Source of the DNA: an uncultured Gemella sp.
GTDB lineage: Bacteria; Bacillota; Bacilli; Staphylococcales; Gemellaceae
Assembly (NCBI GenBank): GCA_938038035.1
Contig: CALHQV010000337.1
Span: 1-6,196 of the forward strand
Length of the DNA stretch: 6,196 bases
Direction: 5' to 3'
Shown here: one piece after another, positions 1 to 5,035 of the stretch
Numbering within the stretch: position 1 is the first letter of the stretch
Layout: each line of letters starts with the position of its first letter
Translations under genes and position numbers: made by a program
The notes under the pieces: model-generated
Databases searched by the model: none
What the model was told of the DNA's origin: nothing
Seen by the model: the letters and a program-made list of their open reading frames with translations, nothing else

Positions 1-148
1 TTTAAGTTTAATAATGGTAAACTCTATGTTTAGTATATTTAAAACACAAGTTATATAATACTATATTTTTAAGTTAAAATCAAGTTAAAATTGACTTATT
101 TTTCAACTTTTTAATAATTATAAATTTTCTAAATAAAGCCTAATATTC

Positions 149-177
149 TTTATTATCTTAATGTTTTAGTATATAAT
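149..177 (+). promoter_or_regulatory. probable sigma-A promoter of the pseudouridine synthase gene
   Basis: A perfect TATAAT -10 hexamer lies at 172-177. Seventeen bases upstream is a poor -35 (TTTATT, 149-154; three of six match TTGACA). The predicted start is near 184, giving a leader of about 30 nt. In DNA this AT-rich such hexamers arise by chance, so the support is the perfect -10 and its position just ahead of the gene. An alternative TTGACT (91-96) has no well-spaced -10. Confidence 0.45.
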
Positions 178-214
178 GGTAATATTAATATAAGAAAGAA
201 ATCAAGGTACCATA

Positions 215-1066
215 ATGAAATTTAAAATACTACAACCCTTCACATCAGTCGAGGATTATTTAAGTCAATTTTTAAAAGTGTCAAAAAAGAATATACATAC
301 TATTAGAATGCAAAGTCATCATGATAAACAAACAATTAAAATTAATGGAAAAGAAGCAGATTTAACATCAAGTATATCTACAAATGATTTACTAGAAGTC
401 AATATAGTTCTAGCAACATCTAAATACTTATCAAACACAGCCGCTACAATAAACAAAGAATACGAGGACGATTATATTCTTGTCGTATCAAAACCATTCG
501 GTATAAAAACTCATCCAAATGATATAGAAATTGAAAATGATACGCTAGTTAACTATTTAATAGCAGATTATAACTATCTAGAGCCTATTCACAGACTTGA
601 CATAGATACTTGTGGATTAGTAATTCTAGCAAAAACTCCCTTAATCAAGGCTAAACTAGACCAGATGCTTGAACAAAGAACAATTAAACGCTACTATACA
701 GCATTAATAAAAAATAATATTAAACCACAAACTATTAATACTAATATAGGGAGAGATAGTAAAGAAAAAAACAAAATGGCAGTAACAAGAAACGGGAAGA
801 ATGCTATTACTAATATACTTGAGTGCAGTAAGTTAGATCAAAATAGATTTTCAGTTCTTGTTTCACTTGAAACAGGTAGAACTCATCAAATAAGAGTACA
901 TTTAGCTTCTATAGGAGTTCCAATAATCGGAGATAAATTATATTCAAAAGACGGCTATAAATACGATAAAATGTATTTAGGAGCACTTAAAGTAAATTTC
1001 TCACACCCTGTTACAGGCAACATTTTAGAAATTAAATCATCAATAGAAAAAGAGTTTATACAATAA
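215..1066 (+). CDS. RluA-family RNA pseudouridine synthase
   Basis: Converts specific uridines in rRNA (or tRNA) to pseudouridine in the cytoplasm; the target base cannot be read from the sequence. The 283-residue protein has the family signatures in order: a segment around residues 85-100 (YILVVSKPFGIKTHP), the catalytic motif HRLD at 126-129 with D129 as expected nucleophile, followed by DTCGL where many relatives have DTSGL, a GR...K region near 179-195, GRTHQIRVHL at 221-230, and GDKLYS at 239-244. Residues 1-65 have the length and pattern of a weak S4-like RNA-binding domain, but this part is divergent. The ATG at 215 has AAGG at 204-207, 7 nt upstream. The gene ends in tandem TAA stops and converges on the yneF end across a shared terminator. 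Which paralogue (RluD-, YlyB-, YhcT- or YjbO-like) is undecided, so no symbol is given. Confidence 0.93.
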   Translation: MKFKILQPFTSVEDYLSQFLKVSKKNIHTIRMQSHHDKQTIKINGKEADLTSSISTNDLLEVNIVLATSKYLSNTAATINKEYEDDYILVVSKPFGIKTHPNDIEIENDTLVNYLIADYNYLEPIHRLDIDTCGLVILAKTPLIKAKLDQMLEQRTIKRYYTALIKNNIKPQTINTNIGRDSKEKNKMAVTRNGKNAITNILECSKLDQNRFSVLVSLETGRTHQIRVHLASIGVPIIGDKLYSKDGYKYDKMYLGALKVNFSHPVTGNILEIKSSIEKEFIQ

Positions 1067-1073
1067 TAAATGA

Positions 1074-1108
1074 AAAACAGATGTGCAATATTTTTACACA
1101 TCTGTTTT
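1074..1108. terminator. bidirectional intrinsic terminator between convergent genes
   Basis: A perfect 12-bp stem (AAAACAGATGTG at 1074-1085 with CACATCTGTTTT at 1097-1108) encloses an 11-nt AT-rich loop. The arms end in A-runs and T-runs, so the RNA of either strand ends in a U-tract. It lies 8 bp after the pseudouridine synthase stop and 7 bp from the yneF stop, serving both transcription units. Confidence 0.88.
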
Positions 1109-1115
1109 ATTAATA

Positions 1116-1361
1116 TTATTTTTTCATTTGTTTTTGAGCTTGTTTTTGCGCTTTTTGCATGTTGCTCATAACTTGATTGATTTTTTTACGAGATGGTTTT
1201 TGTCCCATTTGACTCATCATACTCATAACCATATCTTCGTTAATTTGAGGATTTTTTTCCATGTAGTTCATGAAATTACGTCTTGCTAGATAGAAACCTC
1301 CAACAACACCGACAAGTAAACAAATTGCTCCAACTAAAATTGTAACTGCAGTTGCACTCAT
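1116..1361 (-). CDS. yneF: UPF0154 family membrane protein (YneF-like)
   Basis: Small single-pass membrane protein of a family conserved in Bacillota, with no established function that I can state. The 81-residue protein has one hydrophobic segment at about 4-25 (Gly/Val/Leu-rich, ending GGFYLARR), and then the family core: NPQINEDMV at 37-45 and MSQMGQKPSRKKINQVM at 49-65. The basic residues after the membrane segment suggest the C-terminal part faces the cytoplasm. The last 13 residues are a Gln/Lys/Ala-rich tail, making it slightly longer than the usual size of about 70-75. The start (ATG at 1361-1359) has an AAAGGA ribosome binding site (1375-1370) lying inside the last codons of the preceding UPF0291 gene, only 2 bp separate the two genes, and translational coupling is likely. 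Last gene before the shared terminator. Confidence 0.9.
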   Translation of the reverse strand: MSATAVTILVGAICLLVGVVGGFYLARRNFMNYMEKNPQINEDMVMSMMSQMGQKPSRKKINQVMSNMQKAQKQAQKQMKK

Positions 1362-1363
1362 TG

Positions 1364-1573
1364 TTAATTTCCTTTCTTCTTAGGAGTTATATCTTCTCCA
1401 TTTTCATTAATTACTTTTGTATTATCTAATATGTTTCTCATATTAGCTTTAAAATTTTGTAAATATAATTGTCTATATTTAGCTAATTCTTCTGATTCCT
1501 CGGCTGTTAATTCACGCTCTCTTTTTGTAGCATTAAGTGAATTAATTTTAGCAATAACTTCTGTCATTTCCAT
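1364..1573 (-). CDS. ynzC: UPF0291 (DUF896) family protein, YnzC-like
   Basis: Small cytoplasmic protein of unknown function, recognised by the family pattern of two helices followed by the conserved tail: a Glu-rich LTAEESEELAKYRQLYL stretch, then NFKANMRNILDNTKVI and the NGEDITPKKK end, matching the YRxxYLxxFRxxMRN...PEGNDVTPEK form of relatives. From ATG 1573-1571 it is 69 residues. This start is chosen because it places the first conserved Ile-Asn pair at residues 10-11, as I recall for B. subtilis YnzC. A GTG at 1585-1583 would add four residues and overlap the frr stop by 8 bp; it has the better-spaced GAG (7 nt), so it remains possible. An ATG at 1567 would be slightly short. Cotranscribed between frr and yneF. 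The family is known from the B. subtilis SOS operon yneA-yneB-ynzC, but no LexA-type site was noticed here. Confidence 0.88.
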   Translation of the reverse strand: MEMTEVIAKINSLNATKRERELTAEESEELAKYRQLYLQNFKANMRNILDNTKVINENGEDITPKKKGN

Positions 1574-1577
1574 AATA

Positions 1578-2135
1578 TTATACACTCATTAACTCGTCTT
1601 GTTTTTCTTTAGTAACTTTATCAATTTCAGCAACGAATTTATCAGTTACTTTTTGAATATCATCAGAATATCCTTTTAAATCGTCCTCAGTAATTTGAGA
1701 AGATTTTTCTAATTTTTTCATTGCATCCATTGCATCACGACGAACATTACGTACAGCAACTTTAGCACCTTCAGATTCTTTACCTACTAATTTAGCAAGC
1801 TCTTTACGGCGTTCCTCAGTTAATGCTGGGAATACGATACGAATCACTGTTCCATCATTAGCTGGATTTAATCCTAGATCTGATGCTTGAATAGCTTTTT
1901 CGATATCTCCTAATAAAGTTTTTTCATATGGAGAAATTACAAGCATTTTAGGTTCTGGTACAGAAACCCCTGCAACTTGATTAATCGGAGTTGGTACACC
2001 ATAGTAATCAACTGTTAATCTATCTAAAACAGCTGCACTAGCTTTACCAGCTCTGATAGATGCTAATTCACGTCGTAAACTAGCGATTGCTTTTTCCATT
2101 CTTTCGTTTAAATTATTCATTATTTGTTCAGGCAT
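1578..2135 (-). CDS. frr: ribosome recycling factor (RRF)
   Basis: With EF-G, splits the post-termination ribosome so that subunits can be reused; cytoplasmic. The 185-residue length is exactly that typical of the family. Visible signatures are the first helix of the three-helix bundle ending LASIRAGKAS (about 24-33), the hinge and domain II segment VDYYGVPTPINQVA (42-55), GLNPANDGTVIRI (88-100), the LTEERRKEL motif (105-113) and VRNVRRDAMD (128-137), which contains the conserved arginines of the long helix. The start ATG (2135-2133) has TAGGAG at 2150-2145, 9 nt upstream, in the 24-bp gap after pyrH. A Met at residue 6 is an inferior start. It lies directly after pyrH, as is usual in bacteria, and is followed at once by the UPF0291 gene. 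Confidence 0.98.
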   Translation of the reverse strand: MPEQIMNNLNERMEKAIASLRRELASIRAGKASAAVLDRLTVDYYGVPTPINQVAGVSVPEPKMLVISPYEKTLLGDIEKAIQASDLGLNPANDGTVIRIVFPALTEERRKELAKLVGKESEGAKVAVRNVRRDAMDAMKKLEKSSQITEDDLKGYSDDIQKVTDKFVAEIDKVTKEKQDELMSV

Positions 2136-2159
2136 AATTGTAAACTCCTAATATAAATT

Positions 2160-2873
2160 TTATTCAATAATTGTTCCTAGATTAGAATCAGAAACAACTT
2201 TAACAATATTTTCTGCTTCATCTATTGAAAAGACAATAATTGGCAGGTGATTATCCATACAGAATGTAATTGCTGTAGAATCCATTATTGTTAATCCCTT
2301 GTTCATAATATCCATGTATGATAACTTATCATATTTAGTTGCTGTGCTGTCAAGTTTTGGATCAGCAGAGTAAACTCCATCAACACCATTTTTACCCATT
2401 AAAATGGCTTCAGCACCTATTTCTTTAGCACGTAATGCTGCTGTTGTATCTGTTGAGAAATATGGATTTCCAATTCCAGCTGCAAATATAGCAACACGAC
2501 CTTTTTCTAAGTGTCTTATTGCACGTCTTCTAATATATGGTTCAGCCATTTCTTTCATTTCAACAGATGTTAATACTCGTGTATCAACACCTTTTTGTTC
2601 TAATGCATCTTGTAATGCTAATGAGTTCATAACTGTAGCTAACATTCCCATTGAGTCAGCCGTAGCACGTTCCATTCCTAGTTCTTCACCAGTTTTCCCA
2701 CGCCAGATATTTCCTCCACCAACAACGATAGCAACTTCTACCCCTTGTTTTACTACCTCTACAATTTGAGAAGTTATTTTTGTAACAACTTCAGAATCAA
2801 TACCGAATCCTTTTCCACCTGCTAGTGCTTCACCACTTAACTTATATAAAACTCTTTTATATTTAGTAGCCAT
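2160..2873 (-). CDS. pyrH: UMP kinase
   Basis: Phosphorylates UMP to UDP with ATP, the step feeding all pyrimidine nucleotides; a cytoplasmic hexamer of the amino-acid-kinase fold. In the family it is typically activated by GTP and inhibited by UTP. The 237-residue protein is full length. Motifs are KLSGEAL (11-17, phosphate binding), VGGGNIWRG (51-59), the UMP-binding ADSMGMLATVMN (72-83), GIGNPYFSTDTTAALRA (133-149), ILMGKNGVDGVYSADP (157-172) and MDSTA (197-201). Isoleucine stands where many relatives have GTGNP; I recall the same form in staphylococci, so this is not damage. The start ATG (2873-2871) has AGGAGG at 2885-2880, 6 nt upstream. It is separated from tsf by a terminator, and so is likely the first gene of a pyrH-frr-ynzC-yneF unit. 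Confidence 0.98.
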   Translation of the reverse strand: MATKYKRVLYKLSGEALAGGKGFGIDSEVVTKITSQIVEVVKQGVEVAIVVGGGNIWRGKTGEELGMERATADSMGMLATVMNSLALQDALEQKGVDTRVLTSVEMKEMAEPYIRRRAIRHLEKGRVAIFAAGIGNPYFSTDTTAALRAKEIGAEAILMGKNGVDGVYSADPKLDSTATKYDKLSYMDIMNKGLTIMDSTAITFCMDNHLPIIVFSIDEAENIVKVVSDSNLGTIIE

Positions 2874-2879
2874 TTTTAT

Positions 2880-2885
2880 CCTCCT
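2880..2885 (-). promoter_or_regulatory. strong Shine-Dalgarno of pyrH
   Basis: AGGAGG, 6 nt from the pyrH ATG, fixes the start of that gene. It is a strong site although the promoter ahead of it looks weak. Confidence 0.85.
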
Positions 2886-2911
2886 AATAAATCACAGACA
2901 TTATTGTTTCT

Positions 2912-2940
2912 ACTATACTAATTTTTTAAAAAAGCACACA
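2912..2940 (-). promoter_or_regulatory. possible promoter of the pyrH unit
   Basis: A -10-like TATAGT at 2917-2912 (5 of 6 matches) lies just after the terminator T-tract. At 17-nt spacing the -35 position (2940-2935, TGTGTG) falls inside the terminator hairpin and is a poor match. Predicted start near 2905 gives a leader of about 30 nt. The case rests on a gene needing a promoter after a terminator and on the -10; read-through from tsf could serve instead. Confidence 0.3.
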
Positions 2941-2956
2941 CAAGAAGTGTGTGCTT
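2928..2956 (-). terminator. intrinsic terminator of rpsB-tsf
   Basis: On the minus strand a perfect 10-bp stem (AAGCACACAC at 2956-2947 with GTGTGTGCTT at 2941-2932) closes a 5-nt loop. Six uninterrupted T residues follow the last GC pair, running to 2928. It starts 36 bp after the tsf stop. The opposite strand has only a short T-run, so it works best for tsf. Confidence 0.88.
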
Positions 2957-2992
2957 AACCTCTTTTAATAAAGTATATTAAATAGAGAATTA

Positions 2993-3880
2993 TTATTTGC
3001 TAGCGTTAACTTGGCTCATTACTTCTTCAGCAAAGTTATCTTCTTTTTTCTCGATACCTTCACCAACTTCGTAACGTACGAATTTAGCAAGTTTTCCACC
3101 TTTTGATGCTACGAATTTTTCAACAGTGAAACTATCGTCTTTAACGAATTTTTGTTTAACAACTGTGATTTCTTCTAGGAATTTGTTAATTCTACCAACG
3201 ATCATTTTTTCAACGATATTAGCAGGTTTTCCTTCGTTTAATGCTTGCTCAGTTAATACTTTTTTCTCGTGCTCAAGTACATCAGCTGGTACTTCGCTTT
3301 CGTCTAAGTATTTAGGAGCTAAAGCAGCGATGTGCATTGCAACATCTTTAGCTGCTTCTTCATCAGTGCTTCCTTCTACAAGAGTAAGAACACCAATTCT
3401 TCCTCCCATGTGAGAGTATGCACCAAATGCATCAGCGTCAGTTTTAGTTACAACTTCAAATCTTCTTAATGAAAGTTTTTCACCGATTGTAGCGATACCT
3501 TCGTTAATTACTGCTTCAACAGTTCCACCTTGAACTTCTACTTGAAGAGCTTCTTCTAAAGTTGCTGGTTCAGCTGCTAAGATAGCTTCTGCAACATTTT
3601 TTACTAAAGCAACGAATTTTTCGTTTTTAGCAACGAAGTCAGTTTCTGAGTTGATTTCTAAGATAACAGCTTTGTTACCTTTAACCTCGATGTAAGAAAG
3701 ACCTTCTGCAGCGATTCTGTCAGCTTTTTTAGCTGCTTTAGCGATACCATTTTCTCTTAGGTAGTCGATTGCTGCATCGATATCTCCGTCTGTTTGAGTT
3801 AGTGCTTTTTTACAGTCCATCATACCAGCACCAGTACGTTCTCTTAATTCTTTTACCAAACTAGCTGTAATTTGTGCCAT
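2993..3880 (-). CDS. tsf: translation elongation factor Ts
   Basis: Nucleotide exchange factor that releases GDP from EF-Tu so that EF-Tu can bind GTP and aminoacyl-tRNA again; cytoplasmic. The 295-residue protein has the family's usual length. The N-terminal UBA-like module carries VKELRERTGAGMMDCKKAL (9-27) and the following helix to about residue 56. The core has the hallmark TDFVAKNEKF (80-89), which contacts EF-Tu, and later MHIAALAPKYL (182-192). A helical extension follows at roughly 210-245, and the RYEVGEGIEKKEDNFAEEV end closes the domain. The start ATG (3880-3878) has GGAGG at 3894-3890, 9 nt upstream. It follows rpsB after 57 bp with no terminator between, so the two are cotranscribed, and the terminator at 2928-2956 ends the unit. 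Confidence 0.98.
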   Translation of the reverse strand: MAQITASLVKELRERTGAGMMDCKKALTQTDGDIDAAIDYLRENGIAKAAKKADRIAAEGLSYIEVKGNKAVILEINSETDFVAKNEKFVALVKNVAEAILAAEPATLEEALQVEVQGGTVEAVINEGIATIGEKLSLRRFEVVTKTDADAFGAYSHMGGRIGVLTLVEGSTDEEAAKDVAMHIAALAPKYLDESEVPADVLEHEKKVLTEQALNEGKPANIVEKMIVGRINKFLEEITVVKQKFVKDDSFTVEKFVASKGGKLAKFVRYEVGEGIEKKEDNFAEEVMSQVNASK

Positions 3881-3937
3881 TTTGATTTGCCTCCGTTATT
3901 TTATTATTAATTTTTTTATTTGTTTTATAATCTAAAA

Positions 3938-4672
3938 TTATTCTTCAGTTGCTTCTACTTCTTCAGAAACTTCTTCAGTTTCTTCGATGTTACCTTCGTT
4001 GTAAGCTACAAAAGCGTCTGCCATTTTAGCTGTTAATAATTTAACTGCACGGATAGCATCATCGTTTGCAGGGATTACGTAATCAACGTCATCTGGATCA
4101 CAGTTTGTATCTACGATACCTACTACAGGAATTCCTAATTTTTTAGCTTCAGCAATTGCGTTGTGCTCTTTCTTAGGATCTACTACGAAGATTGCATCTG
4201 GCATACCTTTCATTTCACGAATTCCACCTAAGAATTTAACTAATTTATCGTATTCTTTTCTTAATTCGATAACTTCTTTTTTAGGTAGTACTTCGAATAC
4301 TCCATCAGCTTCCATTTTTTCGATTTCAGCGATTCTGTCAATACGTCCTTTAATAGTTTTGTAGTTAGTTAAAGTTCCACCTAACCAACGGTGATTGATG
4401 TAGTATTGACCACTTCTTTCAGCTTCTTCTTTAATAGCATCTTGTGCTTGTTTTTTAGTACCTACGAATAACATTTTTCCGCCTTGATCAGCAACTGATT
4501 TTACGAATTCGTATGCTTCATCAACTTTCTTAACTGTTTTTTGTAAGTCGATAATGTAGATACCGTTTCTTTCTGTGAAGATGTATTTATCCATTTTAGG
4601 GTTCCATCTTCTTGTTTGGTGACCGAAGTGTACACCAGCTTCTAATAATTGTTTCATTGAAATAACTGCCAT
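3938..4672 (-). CDS. rpsB: 30S ribosomal protein S2
   Basis: Structural protein of the small ribosomal subunit, assembled late and needed for S1-type interactions and mRNA binding in the bacteria where this has been studied. The 244-residue protein is complete. Signatures are MKQLLEAGVHFGHQTRRWNPKM (6-27), IIDLQKT (40-46), MLFVGTKKQAQ (67-77), the HRWLGGTLTN motif (94-103), MPDAIFVVDP (157-166), the IPVVGIVDTNCDPDDVDYVIPANDDAIRA block (181-209), and an acidic Glu-rich tail from about 229. The start ATG (4672-4670) has a very strong AAGGAGGA site at 4688-4681, 8 nt upstream. First gene of the rpsB-tsf unit. Its long structured leader suggests feedback control. Confidence 0.98.
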   Translation of the reverse strand: MAVISMKQLLEAGVHFGHQTRRWNPKMDKYIFTERNGIYIIDLQKTVKKVDEAYEFVKSVADQGGKMLFVGTKKQAQDAIKEEAERSGQYYINHRWLGGTLTNYKTIKGRIDRIAEIEKMEADGVFEVLPKKEVIELRKEYDKLVKFLGGIREMKGMPDAIFVVDPKKEHNAIAEAKKLGIPVVGIVDTNCDPDDVDYVIPANDDAIRAVKLLTAKMADAFVAYNEGNIEETEEVSEEVEATEE

Positions 4673-4789
4673 AGTTATTTTCCTCCTTGGTTTTTTCCTC
4701 CGACATTCTCTAAGCTTACTGCAAACATAAATGCACCGAGCAGCTACTCAAATGTCGTGTGTTATATTTTTGTTGATTTTTACTCAACT
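4673..4789 (-). promoter_or_regulatory. structured rpsB 5' leader, possible S2 autoregulatory element
   Basis: The leader, about 115 nt from the predicted start, is longer than translation needs. In RNA order, a small hairpin comes first (GTTGA at 4788-4784 with TCAAC at 4776-4772, 7-nt loop). Then a 7-bp stem CGACATT (4757-4751) with AATGTCG (4707-4701) closes a 43-nt region. Inside it UGAG (4750-4747) can pair with CUUA (4714-4711), leaving a GAG bulge on the 3' side. The stem's last base touches a first GGAGG (4701-4697), and a second GGAGG (4686-4682) serves the rpsB start. Feedback by S2 on rpsB-tsf is established in E. coli; a role here is an inference, and I cannot match this fold to a named RNA family. 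Confidence 0.5.
4697..4701 (-). promoter_or_regulatory. upstream second Shine-Dalgarno-like GGAGG in the rpsB leader
   Basis: A GGAGG lies 15 nt upstream of the GGAGG used for the rpsB ATG. It has no start codon at a usable distance and abuts the leader stem. It could act as a ribosome standby site or take part in regulation. Confidence 0.55.
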
Positions 4790-4795
4790 TTATTA

Positions 4796-4824
4796 ATTAT
4801 ATAGCATTACCAACTAAAAATCAA
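4796..4824 (-). promoter_or_regulatory. sigma-A promoter of rpsB-tsf
   Basis: On the minus strand TTGATT (4824-4819) is followed after exactly 17 bp by a perfect TATAAT (4801-4796). The expected start is near 4789. Spacing and hexamers are close to ideal, fitting a highly expressed ribosomal-protein operon. Confidence 0.8.
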
Positions 4825-4964
4825 GTATTTTAATAAATTTTACATTAATAATTATCTTCCATATTATTAGAATTTTACTTTATCTATTACTTATATATTT
4901 TTGTAACTTTCAGAAAATAAATCTAAAATTTTCACACTTAATCAAAATTATTTCGTTTAAGAGG
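4825..4964. other. AT-rich spacer between divergent promoters
   Basis: The rpsB to lipoprotein intergenic region is 363 bp. Its outer parts hold the rpsB leader and promoter and the lipoprotein promoter, Zur box and ribosome binding site. This central 140 bp is very AT-rich, and I see no gene, strong hairpin or clear operator in it. It may act as an UP-element-like spacer for both promoters. Confidence 0.5.
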
Positions 4965-4993
4965 TTGATTTTTTCTTTAAGTAGTATTATAAT
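4965..4993 (+). promoter_or_regulatory. sigma-A promoter of the metal-binding lipoprotein gene
   Basis: TTGATT (4965-4970) is followed after 17 bp by a perfect TATAAT (4988-4993). The expected transcription start is about 5000, immediately before the Zur-type operator. The same hexamer pair and spacing occur at the divergent rpsB promoter. Confidence 0.8.
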
Positions 4994-5001
4994 TTATTAG
5001 A

Positions 5002-5016
5002 ACGTAATTATTACGA
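5002..5016 (+). promoter_or_regulatory. Zur-type operator (7-1-7 inverted repeat)
   Basis: The sequence ACGTAATTATTACGA contains a perfect 6-1-6 palindrome (CGTAAT-T-ATTACG, 5003-5015). It matches the Bacillus Zur box TCGTAATNATTACGA at every defined position except the first base. The CG steps distinguish it from the Fur (TGATAATNATTATCA) and PerR (TTATAATNATTATAA) boxes. It lies across the first transcribed bases, where a bound zinc-loaded repressor would block initiation. Confidence 0.82.
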
Positions 5017-5021
5017 ATAAC

Positions 5022-5026
5022 GGAGG
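5022..5026 (+). promoter_or_regulatory. Shine-Dalgarno of the lipoprotein gene
   Basis: GGAGG, 9 nt before the ATG at 5036, settles that start. It lies 5 bp downstream of the Zur operator, so operator and ribosome binding site share a short leader of about 36 nt. Confidence 0.85.
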
Positions 5027-5035
5027 AGTATTACA

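Noticed and set aside
6..22. GTTTA/TAAAC hairpin at the left edge as terminator of an upstream gene
   Set aside because: Only five AT-rich pairs with a 7-nt loop and no T-tract; not supportable.
1083..1289. Plus-strand open frame of 68 codons opposite the yneF-like gene
   Set aside because: It is antisense to a well-recognised gene, starts inside the terminator hairpin, lacks a ribosome binding site and has composition expected from reading the complement.
2404..2769. Plus-strand open frame of 121 codons opposite pyrH
   Set aside because: It lies fully antisense to a conserved UMP kinase; no ribosome binding site or recognisable domain.
3126..3413. Plus-strand open frame of 95 codons opposite tsf
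   Set aside because: Shadow of the EF-Ts coding strand, with Ser/Leu-rich composition and no start signals.
4074..4083. ATTACGTAAT palindrome resembling Zur half-sites
   Set aside because: The half-sites are in the opposite order and without the 7-1-7 spacing, and it lies inside rpsB codons for conserved residues (VIPAND region).
4161..4364. Plus-strand open frame of 67 codons opposite rpsB
   Set aside because: Shadow of the S2 gene; no support of its own.
5002..5016. AdcR, Fur or PerR operator instead of Zur
   Set aside because: The streptococcal AdcR motif (TTAACYRGTTAA) is not present, and the CG at both outer positions disagrees with Fur and PerR boxes but fits Zur.
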